Of a DNA stretch of 64,000 nucleotides, positions 51,701 to 61,100 are shown piece after piece. Where the stretch lies: assembly GCA_045128915.1 (NCBI GenBank), contig JBGVIT010000098.1, positions 8,002 to 72,001 of the forward strand. Reading direction: 5' to 3'. Below the pieces are notes generated by a model. The model was not told the DNA's origin. It saw only the letters and a program-made list of their open reading frames with translations, and did no database searches. The stretch comes from RGIG9115 sp045128915. GTDB taxonomy: Bacteria > Bacillota > Clostridia > UBA1381. The position numbers were made by a program, and so were the translations under genes. How positions within the stretch are numbered: position 1 is the stretch's first letter; every line of letters begins with the position of its first letter.

Positions 51701-54529
51701 ATCTTCAATATAGATTGCAAGATTTTCTTTCGGCTGCTTGCTTTCGGTATAGAACGCGGTAATTGTTGTAGGCTTTTCAAAATCGAGAAGTCTGCCACTT
51801 ACAAGCTTAATGGAAACATTATCTTCTACATCAATAGTAAGCTCTGTATTAAAGAGTGGCTTGCCATTTTCATCTGTAAGGATGATTGTGTAATCGCCAA
51901 CTACGGCTTTACCATCTTCGTCAGAATTATCTTTGCCAACTAACTGTGCAAGTTCAGCACTAAACAATGTTTCACCACATACCATACATTCAATATGCTT
52001 TGAGCCTGAATGTTCAATAGTTGCAGGTACATCTACAATCCATTCTGAAGGAGTATGTCCTAAAGGCTCAATGTAATCTGCTTTATATGTTTCGCCACAA
52101 TCACAAGTATATGTTGTGAATCCCATTGTCAAACAAGTCGGCGCAGTTACTACTGCAGCATAATTGTGTGCAAGTTTATCTGTGTAGTCTGAAACATATT
52201 CTGCGTCACAGTTAATGCAAGAGAATGTTGTAAAACCAAACTCTGTGCAGGTAGGTTCTGTGATTGACTTTTCATAATCGTGGTCAAGTTTGTCTGTATA
52301 ATTGCCTTTGTATTCATCATCGCAATCGTTACACTTAAAGATGGTATATCCCATAGCCGTACAAGTCGGCTCAATTACTGTTTCGGTGTAAGTATGTTCA
52401 ATGCTATCTGTATAATCAGCGATATATGACTTTCCGCAATCAGGGCAAGTATAAACTGCATATCCGTGTTCTGTGCAAGTAGGCTCAACAGTTTCCTTAT
52501 TGAAATTGTGTTCTGTCATATCGGTATAATCGCCAACATAACTGTTATCACAATCTTCGCAGGTGTATGTTGTAAATCCCATAGAAGTACAAGTCGGTTC
52601 AGTTACAACGCCCTTATGATTATGAGGAATAACATCTACATAATCACTTACATAAGTATCACCGCAATCACAAGTATAAGTTGTAAAGCCGTGCTCTGTG
52701 CAGGTGGGTTCTGTCACTTCTTCATCATAATCGTGTTCAAGCGTATCTGTGTAATTGCCGATATATGAATCACCGCAATCACAAGTAAATGTTGAATATC
52801 CCATAGCCGTGCAAGTGGCATCGGTTACTTCTTCATCGTAATCGTGACCGAGAGGAAGTTCGAGTACAGTTTCACACACTACACAAATCTGCGGTTCTGT
52901 GCAAGTAGCTTCATCACCCGGAGTATGACCGTTAGCATCTGTTGCTAAAATCATCTTTTCGGTACATCCGTCATTCTGACAGTTGTATTCCATAACACCT
53001 TCCGCATCACAAGTGGAGTTAGTAACAGTATGTCCTTCATCCCAATCGTGACCTAAAGCATCCTTGTAATCGTCAACATAGTTATATCCGCACATCGTAC
53101 AAGTCGATGTTGTATAACCTTTATCAAGACAAGTAGGTTCTTTAGTTACTCTCTCATAGGAGTGAGAGATAAGCGGCTGAATGTTATTGATGTAGTTATC
53201 TCCACACACTTCGCAAGTGTATTCTGTATAACCAATATTTTTACAAGTTGGGTTATGATTTACTGACTTGTATTTATGTGCTCCGTTTGCAGTTGTAGTC
53301 TGATAGAAGTCACCGCAATCCGCACAAAGGGTTAATACAAGACCACCTTGTTTACAAGTTGCTTCTCTGATTTCAATTTCATCGTAATCGTGACCGAGAG
53401 CAGGAGTATAGTTTCTTTTTTCAAGCTGACCGCATCCGTTGCATTGGAATCTGTCATATCCAAGTTCATCACAACTCGGTTTTACAGTTTCAAGATAATG
53501 AAATTCGTGTTCGTGTGTTGCAGGTGGAATTACGACTATTGTTCCACCGTTATTTTCATTTTCTGCTAAAAGGTGAACATAAGACACACCGTTTTCTGTC
53601 ATAACCTCTCCGGCATAGGAATAATCAATTTCATAGTAAACTGTGTAATATCCTGCCTGAGTATAGTTAGGAGCAGATGTCTTTGTGCAACTGTCGGCAG
53701 ATGTTCCGTAACGGATAGATGTTCTCACACCGTTATCTGAAAGATCGCTTACTGAAAGTGTATGAGCTTCACCATCTTCAACACCATAGTATGATGTAAC
53801 AACAGATTTTGCAGTTACATATTCGCTTGTTTCATATCCGCAATCGGCACAAGTTTCTGCAATATAGAATCTGTTATTGCCAATCTGTCCGTCAATATGC
53901 TCTGAGAAATCGTGCTCTTCAAGACCTCTTGTAGCTCTTGCATAAGTACCCTTACAGAACTTACAGTATTCGCCACGCTTCAAAGTGGTAAGATGATATT
54001 CTTCGTTATAATGCTCATGAGTTGTATTATCGAACTGTAAGTAAAAGTTATTATCACAAGGGTTCAATCCATATACATTGTTATTAAAGCCATAGTTGGT
54101 ATATCCAACTGTCGGATTGATTGTACCACAAGTCTGACAAACAACCTTTGTCCAATGATACCCTGTATAGTAAGCATCAACACCGGGCGTTCCGTCATCA
54201 AGATTTCCTTTACTTTCACCATCAATCTTTGTTCCATCCGAGAACATTACATCACGGTTAAGTGCCGTTTCGCCTGAACGGGTGTATTCAGGAACTCTGT
54301 ATGTAAGAACTGTTGTTGTCTTATTACAGATAGCACAATACTGTGTTTCGTAAGTAGTAGTCGCATTTACATCAAGTTCGTTGGTTCTGTTGTTTGACGA
54401 TAACCAAACTTCCGCCGGATCTACATACTCATTACTCTGAGCCGCAAACACATTCGGTACGAGTGTTGCCATCATACAAATTGTTAAGATGATTGATAAG
54501 ATAGACCTACATTTTCTGTTTCTACTCAT
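48797..54529 (-). CDS. Giant SLH protein with 13 cysteine repeats and Ig-like array
   Basis: 1910 residues. Signal peptide (1-29); a unique region with several CxxC pairs (to about 340); about 13 tandem repeats of 36-40 residues (about 340-870) of the form PTC-x3-G-x3-YTC-x2-C-x3-Y-x10-H. Six or so Ig-like repeats follow (about 900-1560: NRITVTVTD, TDENGKAVVPP), then a Gly-rich linker, three SLH repeats and a short tail. The cysteine/histidine pattern suggests one zinc ion per repeat. It should be displayed on the cell wall. It lies within the transfer operon, where Enterococcus plasmids carry PrgB-type adhesins, so a mating-contact role is plausible. Confidence 0.85.
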   Translation of the reverse strand: MSRNRKCRSILSIILTICMMATLVPNVFAAQSNEYVDPAEVWLSSNNRTNELDVNATTTYETQYCAICNKTTTVLTYRVPEYTRSGETALNRDVMFSDGTKIDGESKGNLDDGTPGVDAYYTGYHWTKVVCQTCGTINPTVGYTNYGFNNNVYGLNPCDNNFYLQFDNTTHEHYNEEYHLTTLKRGEYCKFCKGTYARATRGLEEHDFSEHIDGQIGNNRFYIAETCADCGYETSEYVTAKSVVTSYYGVEDGEAHTLSVSDLSDNGVRTSIRYGTSADSCTKTSAPNYTQAGYYTVYYEIDYSYAGEVMTENGVSYVHLLAENENNGGTIVVIPPATHEHEFHYLETVKPSCDELGYDRFQCNGCGQLEKRNYTPALGHDYDEIEIREATCKQGGLVLTLCADCGDFYQTTTANGAHKYKSVNHNPTCKNIGYTEYTCEVCGDNYINNIQPLISHSYERVTKEPTCLDKGYTTSTCTMCGYNYVDDYKDALGHDWDEGHTVTNSTCDAEGVMEYNCQNDGCTEKMILATDANGHTPGDEATCTEPQICVVCETVLELPLGHDYDEEVTDATCTAMGYSTFTCDCGDSYIGNYTDTLEHDYDEEVTEPTCTEHGFTTYTCDCGDTYVSDYVDVIPHNHKGVVTEPTCTSMGFTTYTCEDCDNSYVGDYTDMTEHNFNKETVEPTCTEHGYAVYTCPDCGKSYIADYTDSIEHTYTETVIEPTCTAMGYTIFKCNDCDDEYKGNYTDKLDHDYEKSITEPTCTEFGFTTFSCINCDAEYVSDYTDKLAHNYAAVVTAPTCLTMGFTTYTCDCGETYKADYIEPLGHTPSEWIVDVPATIEHSGSKHIECMVCGETLFSAELAQLVGKDNSDEDGKAVVGDYTIILTDENGKPLFNTELTIDVEDNVSIKLVSGRLLDFEKPTTITAFYTESKQPKENLAIYIEDANGNKAIGYTNADGILIVPNNRTNTNDDNGTIGKEDGETKETFVITVTDKTNVIIPNCDIYIGESNNVVVDLPEGIKPTRENPVIVTITDHNGDAQTNVTVIALGDADFIEKGKTDVYGKITLPTSADGYTDEAGHVNVNELNVLVNDEHGAIENAYVKYNDDNTITVTLPDETTITYANRITVTVTDSIGGAVKDKSVTVQDINEKTYSALTDENGKVVVPPLNTDMTDADGKATVNGYDVVISDETKPIENAYIEMVDGKLNIVLPEGVVFDYHNRITAEIKDADGNPAKEVFVNFTDGNKNVETVVSDENGKAIVPPVHRDMTDVNGEANVNDYKVVLADEVGPIVNAYIEIVDGKINVKLPEGVVFDYTNRITATVTDKDAKPVKDMSVTFTDSEDKSESNLTDENGKASVPPIYMDYTDVNGYSEVDGFIVTVVNENGAIEKAFVTHNAEVKNEDDTVKTAENITVLLPEGNVFDYDNRITVTVQNKTDKISVKDMNVIITEAPVKAEDATEEPVAKTLTDKTDANGKAVFPPLNEDVTDSEGNSGIEETKPGEGENDDEVKTEYKVLVSDTKGVIGNALVKIVDGKVTVTLPETHTLTTSNQTTVTVTDSEDKAVKGVSVTINDKTTSKSGTTDANGKVTLPVKTSSGGGGGSYSGGGGGGGSYVSTSVTIVDKDGKTVSVTKSVTNTKATLTLPSGKNLLEDDNYYTIKVTSSSKEKADYPVVLKDKNGNEVTGTTDENGVIILPGEEHKAYIFGYNDGSFRPDNDMTRSEAAAIFARLIAEEKGETISGKATFSDVPSTDWAYGYIGYLEKYDIIKGYSDGTFRPNDAVTRAEFVSMAVRYYALFNEVKKSDYTVNYTDLTKSYWAYSDIAYAKHIGWLNGYADGTFKGDNNITRAEVVTVTNHATDRTPDEDYINKNVSTLNKFTDLKNNSHWGYYEIMEAANTHLGVANKYNENWVK

Positions 54530-54567
54530 TTCTTAATACCTCCATATATTAAAATTTTGTTGGCATA

Positions 54568-55284
54568 TTATCTGCCTTTATTTTTCTTTTTGGATTTTTT
54601 CTTTTTCTTATTTGGTTGAGAATGTTCGTGAGTTTTTGCCTTTTCAGGAGCTTTTTCAGCTCTCTGCTTTTTCTGCTCCTCTTTAATATCCTCAACCTTT
54701 TTCTTTACGGAAGGTTTTCCGTTAGATGTGTTTCGCATTTCCTCTGTATCCCCGTGCTTCATAGATTCGCTCTCTCGTTGATTTTCTTTCTCCTTCGCAC
54801 GGGGTACTGCGTTTTTTGAGTGTTCCTCGTTGGTCTGTTCTCGAACCTTCTCATCATTAGATTTTTCTTCGCCATCCTTTTCAGGCTCCGGTTCGGGTTC
54901 AATTTCGTGTTCTGTTGCAGCATAGCCAAGCTTTTCCATAATATAGTTAAGCTTTGTAACATCGTCTTGCTTTGCAATAATGTCGCAAAGTCCGGAATCA
55001 TTTGACTTATCATTTACTGCCGTAAAAAGAACGCCATATTTTTTTGCTTCGGAATTAAATTTCCCAATGTCGCTTTCCTTAATTTGTAGGATACAAAGTG
55101 GTTTGTCCGATTTAAGAAGCTTTTTCAAATTGGTTTTACCTTGCAGTTTGTTGTCCTCTTTTAAAAGGGCAATTACGATAGCTGCAAGATTTTTAGCACC
55201 AAGTCCCGTTAGCTTTACTACTTCTTCTGTAATCATCAAGCCTTCCTTGACCATCAAATCAGCGACCTCGCCGCTTGTGTTCAT
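54568..55284 (-). CDS. pcfB: PcfB/DUF3801-family transfer protein
   Basis: 238 residues. The N-terminal 120 residues match PcfB/DUF3801 (VKLTGLGAKNLAAIVIALLK, KSDKPLCILQI, EAKKYGVLFTAV), followed by a long Glu/Lys-rich tail. PcfB of pCF10 helps the relaxase dock to the coupling protein. The ATG at 55284 overlaps the relaxase end by 26 bases. Confidence 0.85.
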   Translation of the reverse strand: MNTSGEVADLMVKEGLMITEEVVKLTGLGAKNLAAIVIALLKEDNKLQGKTNLKKLLKSDKPLCILQIKESDIGKFNSEAKKYGVLFTAVNDKSNDSGLCDIIAKQDDVTKLNYIMEKLGYAATEHEIEPEPEPEKDGEEKSNDEKVREQTNEEHSKNAVPRAKEKENQRESESMKHGDTEEMRNTSNGKPSVKKKVEDIKEEQKKQRAEKAPEKAKTHEHSQPNKKKKKSKKKNKGR

Positions 55285-56623
55285 TTTGCATTACCTCCAA
55301 TTCTGCCTGTTTTTTCAAAGCCTTCGCTTGCTCATATTTCCGTGAAATCTTATATGAGTCAACAGCTATTGTCTTGCACATTTTCACTTCCTTACGAAGT
55401 TCACGAAGCTTTGTGTTGATTTTCTCTGCTTCATCCTTAACCTCGTCTTCATTTTCTTCGGTTCGATTTGAATAAAGCATTTTTCTCTCATTAACTAAAT
55501 CATCAATTTCACGCTCCTTTGTTTTTTGAAATTCAGATAACTGTGTTCCGGTTTCTATGTTGTTTTTGTATAGGAACTTAAACTGCCTTTGATAGCGTTC
55601 CAATTTAATCAGTTCATCACGCATGAAGAAGGATACTCTCTGCGGAGTTGATTTTTTTGGAATGATTTTGAAGAAATACATATAGTGAAAATACAGTGCC
55701 TTAAATCCTTTGAGTTTTATCGACTTCATATTTTTGAAATCACCTTTGTATTTATAAACTGTCCGTTTTGGAAGCTCCGTAGGTGATGCAGTTCGTATAT
55801 TGTTTCTTGCTGTGATAATTCTTTCTCGGATTGCATCTTCGGTATATTCAGGACCAAGCTTATCAAGTCGTATCTGCTTTGTTCCATACGGGGGAATGAA
55901 AGAGGTGTATTCATATTGTGGTGCTCGTCTGCAAATGACGAACCCACGTTCTTCAAGCATTTTCCAAAACTCGTTCATTGTATATGCACCTTTTATGATG
56001 TCATCCAAGTCTTGACGAACCTGACCTCGTATTGTCGGTCTGCCTTCTTTTAATGCCAACCATTCACCATAGCTCATAGCTCTATGCTTTGGTTTTTCAA
56101 TAACAGACAAACAATGCTCTCTGCATATTGAATCCGATATACCTCGAATATCAATAAAATAGTCCTTGAAATTATTCTTGTACTTTGAACCATCAACAAA
56201 TGAAGTAGAATTGATAATGATATGGTTATGAAGATGGTCATGGTCAAGGTGTGTTGCAATGATACATTCGTATTTTCCAAACAACCTTTCGCACAATTCC
56301 TGACCACATTCAAATGCAACCTCCGGTGTTGTTTCAAAATCCTTAAAGGACTGAACTATGTGATATGCAAGCACTCCGTTTTTTCTTTCATTTCTGCACC
56401 AATCATCTTGTGTTTGTAGCATATCGTTATACGGAGTATCCTCGGAGCAGTTATACGCTCTGACATATTTACATCGTTCTGTCTTGTCCTCGTTTTTGAT
56501 ATACTTAATAACACCTTCTCGTGCATCTATATTTGGTTTTATAGATGTCTTTTCAGGATTTGCAATATAGTTAAGGCTTGTATCAAGTCTTGACTTTATC
56601 GACCATATTTTCGTAATAGCCAT
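55259..56623 (-). CDS. mobA: MOBP-type relaxase
   Basis: 454 residues. The N-terminal relaxase domain has the likely nucleophile Tyr18 (SLNYIANPEK) and the metal-binding three-histidine motif HLDHDHLHNHIIIN (about residues 135-148). It would nick oriT, stay covalently on the 5' end and lead the strand into the recipient. The C-terminal third is a long coiled coil. ATG at 56623 is one base beyond the mobC stop, and oriT lies just upstream. Confidence 0.92.
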   Translation of the reverse strand: MAITKIWSIKSRLDTSLNYIANPEKTSIKPNIDAREGVIKYIKNEDKTERCKYVRAYNCSEDTPYNDMLQTQDDWCRNERKNGVLAYHIVQSFKDFETTPEVAFECGQELCERLFGKYECIIATHLDHDHLHNHIIINSTSFVDGSKYKNNFKDYFIDIRGISDSICREHCLSVIEKPKHRAMSYGEWLALKEGRPTIRGQVRQDLDDIIKGAYTMNEFWKMLEERGFVICRRAPQYEYTSFIPPYGTKQIRLDKLGPEYTEDAIRERIITARNNIRTASPTELPKRTVYKYKGDFKNMKSIKLKGFKALYFHYMYFFKIIPKKSTPQRVSFFMRDELIKLERYQRQFKFLYKNNIETGTQLSEFQKTKEREIDDLVNERKMLYSNRTEENEDEVKDEAEKINTKLRELRKEVKMCKTIAVDSYKISRKYEQAKALKKQAELEVMQNEHKRRGR

Positions 56624-56624
56624 A

Positions 56625-56930
56625 TCATCTCAACCCCTTTACCAATCGCATAATTTCATTTTGATTTTTCTTTACCATATCAATGTCAGCCTGAGAAATC
56701 GTTCTTGCCATATTTGAAACACGAGCAATTTGATTTATGTTTTTTCCTATGGCATTTATCTCTCTGATAAGCTGCACATATTCATTGGGAGGTCTTGCCT
56801 TAACTTCAACACCCATTATGAGTTTTCTGATAAAGGGTTCCATTTTCAATCCACATTTCTGTGCTTCTTTTTTCAAATGTGCGTGTTGCTTCTCGTTAAG
56901 ACGGATTGTTTGCTTTATAAGTTTATTCAT
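56625..56930 (-). CDS. mobC: MobC relaxosome accessory protein
   Basis: 101 residues. An RHH-like N-terminus (RLNEKQHAHLKKEAQKCGLK) and the MobC-family segment EYVQLIREINAIGKNINQIA are present. MobC proteins bind oriT and open the nick region. It is the first gene after oriT. ATG at 56930 after GCGAGGTGAGAACTA. Confidence 0.88.
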   Translation of the reverse strand: MNKLIKQTIRLNEKQHAHLKKEAQKCGLKMEPFIRKLIMGVEVKARPPNEYVQLIREINAIGKNINQIARVSNMARTISQADIDMVKKNQNEIMRLVKGLR

Positions 56931-56956
56931 TAGTTCTCACCTCGCTTTTTGATGCA

Positions 56957-57025
56957 GCAAGCATCGGGGTATTAGGGGCGTAGCCACTAACAAGGGGAAA
57001 TTTGACGGCAAATTTCCGTGCTTGC
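56957..57025. other. Origin of transfer (oriT) candidate
   Basis: This 120-base gap before mobC has nested inverted repeats: GCAAGCA (56957-56963) with TGCTTGC (57019-57025), and GGAAATTTG (56996-57004) with CAAATTTCC (57009-57017). The stretch between, GGGGTATTAGGGGCGTAGCC, is rich in G runs, as in MOBP-type nick regions. Position next to mobC-mobA supports the call; the nick site is not assigned. Confidence 0.65.
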
Positions 57026-57050
57026 TAAAACAAATGCTATCGCATTATCC

Positions 57051-57284
57051 TTAAATCGGTTTAAGCTTCACTTCATCAAAGTGAACATCATTATCCGAAT
57101 AATCGGTTTCTTTATTAGGTGAAATTTCAACCTCGATTAAAGCAACATCATCATTATCAAAGCTAATCAAATCAGTTTTTCTGATTATAATATCAGCTAC
57201 CTTACTTGCTTCTTCTGCAGTTTTTGCTGTTACAATCATTTGCTTTTTTGATGTTGCAATAAGCTCTACAATGTAATCTCTCAT
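57051..57284 (-). CDS. Small DpnD/PcfM-like protein
   Basis: 77 residues: YIVELIATSKKQMIVTAKTA, EEASKVADIII, then VALIEVEI. The beta-alpha-beta pattern with an EEA-containing helix resembles DpnD/PcfM-like small proteins of mobile elements, function unknown. Site AAGGAGGAATTCTAA precedes the ATG. It is the first gene after the operator-like element at 57311, upstream of oriT. Confidence 0.6.
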   Translation of the reverse strand: MRDYIVELIATSKKQMIVTAKTAEEASKVADIIIRKTDLISFDNDDVALIEVEISPNKETDYSDNDVHFDEVKLKPI

Positions 57285-57310
57285 TTAGAATTCCTCCTTC
57301 CTTAATTTGG

Positions 57311-57375
57311 ATTATAAATGTGAAACTACCCAAACTATGGGTAGTTTCAAAAAAAATTTTTAAAAATTTTTAAAG
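57311..57375 (-). promoter_or_regulatory. Transfer-operon promoter with operator palindrome
   Basis: A perfect 11-bp inverted repeat (GAAACTACCCA 57322-57332 / TGGGTAGTTTC 57338-57348) lies against a minus-strand TATAAT box (57311-57316), with A/T runs on the other side. The element is a second copy of 10737-10794, in front of the HTH regulator. A repressor covering both would tie excision and transfer together. Confidence 0.6.
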
Positions 57376-57411
57376 GAAAATCTGACACGATTTAATATGC
57401 CGTTCTAGAAA

Positions 57412-57440
57412 AGGTCTGCTACTTTTTAAGCAGCAGACCT
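57412..57440 (-). terminator. Terminator after the DUF3848 gene
   Basis: AGGTCTGCT and AGCAGACCT form a perfect 9-bp stem, followed on the minus strand by TTTTCT. It closes the helicase-DUF4314-DUF3848 transcript, 10 bases beyond the last stop. Confidence 0.8.
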
Positions 57441-57449
57441 ACACAAACA

Positions 57450-57815
57450 TTATCTTTCAGGCTCGTGTTTTTTCTTACCTTTCTTCTGTTGCTCGTTTTC
57501 TTCAACAAGCTTTTTCGTAAAATCATCAATGGTATCTCTTAGCATATCCATGTGCGATACATCCGTGTCCAACCATTCCGCATAACAAGCAGCTAATGGG
57601 CAATCCAACTTTAGTAATTCTTTTACTTGTTTTTCCGAGAGGTGTTCTGACATATAATCATTTTCAAATGTCATCAGAATATCATCACGCATCGCTTTTT
57701 CATAAGACCTGTCAATGATTTGCTCCGGGGTAAGTGTTTTAAGATGTTCTATAAAAGCATCTTGCTCTTTCGATGCCTTTTGATACAACAAATCTCGTAA
57801 ATCTTCTTTACTCAT
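57450..57815 (-). CDS. DUF3848-like ICE protein
   Basis: 121 residues, acidic and helical. The signatures LYQKASKEQDAF, PEQIIDRSYEKAMRDDILM, LDCPLAACYAEW and HMDMLRDTID correspond to DUF3848 proteins that accompany ICE methylase/helicase genes. Function unknown. It ends in HEPER, like its transfer-region neighbours. Confidence 0.7.
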   Translation of the reverse strand: MSKEDLRDLLYQKASKEQDAFIEHLKTLTPEQIIDRSYEKAMRDDILMTFENDYMSEHLSEKQVKELLKLDCPLAACYAEWLDTDVSHMDMLRDTIDDFTKKLVEENEQQKKGKKKHEPER

Positions 57816-57817
57816 AG

Positions 57818-58120
57818 CTACCTCTCCATTTCCTTATTTCTTTTTGCTTTCGAAAGCGACTGATTGTTTTTCTGTTCTTGAGCAAGTTCTTCAGGTGTGA
57901 GTTTTCTGAATGAATCCTCACCATAAACAAGACCAAGACTACCACCTTTATCCCAACTCATGTGAATAGTACCTCCGTCATCAACGTGCTTGACGGTTCC
58001 TCTGTCACCGGGAAGCAACTTTGAATATGGATCATCCATCGAGATTAGAGATAATCGTATTCCTTCGGGGTATTCCTTTCTTAAATTTTCAACAACTTCT
58101 TTACTTGGAAATCCAAACAT
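57818..58120 (-). CDS. DUF4314-like ICE protein
   Basis: 100 residues. VENLRKEYPEGIRLSLISMD, LLPGDRGTVKHVDDGGTIHM and SWDKGGSLGLVYGEDSF match DUF4314, a small beta-barrel-like domain that recurs in conjugative elements. It sits directly between the large helicase and the DUF3848 gene, with almost no spacing. Confidence 0.8.
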   Translation of the reverse strand: MFGFPSKEVVENLRKEYPEGIRLSLISMDDPYSKLLPGDRGTVKHVDDGGTIHMSWDKGGSLGLVYGEDSFRKLTPEELAQEQKNNQSLSKAKRNKEMER

Positions 58121-58138
58121 TTTTATAACCTCCTTAAA

Positions 58139-61100
58139 TTATCTTTCCAATCCAACAACTTTTTTCTGTGTAATTTCATTATCTTCAGGTTCTCCAAGGT
58201 CTGCACCGTCCTTGTCTTTCTTATCCATATCGAGAAGAACTTCGACCTCTGCAAGTCTTTTGATTTTTTCCTGAAGCTCTGCTTCTTGTGGGAACTCTTT
58301 TTGAGATTCAACCTTTGCAAGTTCAAACTGCTTTCTGGTTTCTTCAAGATTATCCTTTACAATCTCTAATCTCTTTGGTAGTCCCTCTAAAGCATTATCA
58401 AGTCTTTGCAAGTTACCGAACACATCTGTACCAAGCTCTACCTTATGGCTTAAATGTCCTTTTAGTGATACATAGAAAACCTTTGTAGTTGTATCAAAAG
58501 ATAAGTCCATTGAAAAACCTCTGTAATCGCCAATCGGTGTTGGTTCAGGTGATGTCATTTTCTTGCATCGTTCAAGAAGTGCCGTACCGGCTTTTTCTTT
58601 ATCAGTATAAGGTAATCCATCAATGGTCATTGGATAGAAAATATCCTCTTGTTTCGGATATTTCTGTGCAATAGCAATATCGCCCTCAAAGCCTTTAATT
58701 CGCTCTGTAAGGTCTGCAATAGTGCGGGGGTATTCTTTTATTACCTTGTCCTCAAGCTCGTATTTTTGGCTCATAAATGACGATTTAATGAGTTTTAGCT
58801 TTGCTACTTGTGTATCCAAGTCCATTTTCTCTTTGATGTACGGATTTCCCGTTGTAAGTGCTTTGATTTCTGCATAAGATAATGCCATTTCGTCAATATC
58901 TTCAGCACTTCTTACAGGAGATTTACTTGTCATAATCTGACCGATAAATTTCTGCTTGTTTTCTACAAGTTGCCACATATAACTGTCAAAGGTATCTTTG
59001 GTTACATAACGGCGAATGTGAACATCCGGATTGGTGTTTCCTTGACGGATTATTCGTCCTGCACGCTGTTCCAAATCAGCGGGCCTCCAAGGACAATCCA
59101 AATCGTGAGAAGCATATAAAAGTCTTTGCACATTTGTTCCGGCTCCCATCTTCGGAGTAGAGCCAAGTAGTATTCTTACATCACCCTTACGAACCTTTGA
59201 AAACAGTTCTTTCTTCTTAACCTCTGTTTCAGCATCGTGTATGAACTCAATCTCACTTTCAGGCACACCGTTTGCCAAGAGCTTATCCCGTATATCCGAG
59301 TAAACATTAAATGTACCGTCATTCTTCGGAGTTGATAAATCACAGAATACAAGTTGTGTTCCTCGAATATCAGATGTTTCTTGCCATATATCAAACACCT
59401 CTTTTGCACACGCAGAAACCTTTGAACTCTCATCATCGGGTAATAGGTCATTTATAAGTCTTTGGTCGAGTGCAAGCTTTCGTCCGTCATTGGTAATCTT
59501 CAGCATATTATCTTCCGAAGGATCAACCATTTTATTACGAACTTTCTCTGCACGTTCCGCAAGGTCTGAAACCATTTCCTTTTGAATTTCAGTAGGCTCA
59601 ACTGCTATTGTTTTATAGTGCGGTGTAGGTGTAGGAAGATTGAGCATATCCGCAGTTTGTATATCAGCAACATCCTTAAACATTGCCATAAGTTCAGGCA
59701 AGTTAAAGAATTTAGCAAACCTTGTTTTTGCTCTATATCCCGTACCTTCAGGTGCAAGTTCAATAGCAGTAATTGTTTCACCGAAAGTAGATGCCCAAGC
59801 ATCAAAGTGTTGCAAATTATGTTTACGGAGTGTGTTGTACTGCAAGTATCTCTGCATTGTATAAAGCTCAACCATACTGTTTGATACGGGAGTACCCGTT
59901 GCAAAGATAACGCCTTTACCGCCCGTAAGTTCATCCAAATACTGTGTTTTCATAAAGAGGTCGGATGATTTCTGTGCTTCTGTCTGTGCTATACCGCCGA
60001 CATTACGCATTTTGGTATAAAGATAAAGGTTCTTATAGTAGTGAGCTTCATCCACAAAGATTCTGTCAACACCGAGTTCTTCAAAGGTAACAACATCATC
60101 TTTTCGGGTTTGGTCATTCAGTTTTTCAAGCTTGTTTTCAATAGCTTTTTTAGATTTTTCAAGTTGCTTTATGGTAAAGCGTTCTGCATTTTGAGATTTA
60201 GCTTCGATGATACCTTGCATAATCTCCGATTTTTGTCTTTCGAGAATAGCAACTTGTCTTTCAAATGACATTGGTATCTTTTCAAACTGTGAATGACCGA
60301 TAATAACTGCATCATAATCTCCCGTAGCAATTCGTCCGCAGAACTTTTTACGGTTCTTTGTTTCAAAGTCTTTCTTTGTTGCAACAAGGATATTAGCTGC
60401 AGGATAAAGTTGTAAGAACTCTGATGCCCATTGTTCGGTTAAGTGGTTCGGAACTACAAAGAGTGACTTGTTACATAAACCAAGTCTTTTACTCTCCATA
60501 GCAGCCGCAACCATAGTCCAAGTCTTTCCGGCACCAACTACATGACCGAGCAAAGAGTTACCGCCATACATAATTCGTGCAACTGCATCTTCCTGATGTT
60601 TGCGGAGAACTATTTCAGGGTTCATACCACTAAAGGTAATATGGCTACCGTCGTACTCACGAGGTCTGTTTGAATTAAATCTTTCATTGTATAACCTTGT
60701 AAGTCTTTCTCGTCTGTCAGGATCTTTCCAAATCCAATTATCAAACTCTGCTTTGATAAGGTCTTGCTTCTGCTGAGCTATCATCGTTTCTTTCTTATTG
60801 AGAACGGGTTTCTTTCTGCCTTCTTCATCCTCAACATAATCGAAAATGCGAACATCTTTAAGGTTAAGTGATTCCTCTATGATTTTATAAGCATTTATAC
60901 GATGTGTACCAAAGCTATTTGTAGCTTTTAATCCTTTATCATAACTCTTGTTGGAGATTGACCATTCGCCCGTAATATTGGAGTATTTAACCTCAATTTT
61001 TTCTCTTGCATACCAACCGGGAGAAAGAAGATTAAAAACAAATTCTTGTATATCTTCCTGCGGTATCCAAGTAGAGCCAAGACGAACTGTAATCTCACTT

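Noticed and set aside
50345..51943. A 532-codon open frame on the plus strand
   Set aside because: It lies entirely antisense to the giant SLH gene, over the Ig-like repeats; its Cys/Ile/Phe-rich product has no domain pattern and no ribosome site of note. It is a shadow of repeated codons.
52080..53480. Regularly spaced repeats of about 110-120 bases that could be taken for a CRISPR array or minisatellite
   Set aside because: The repeats are in phase with codons, differ at synonymous sites and encode the cysteine-repeat domains of the giant SLH protein.
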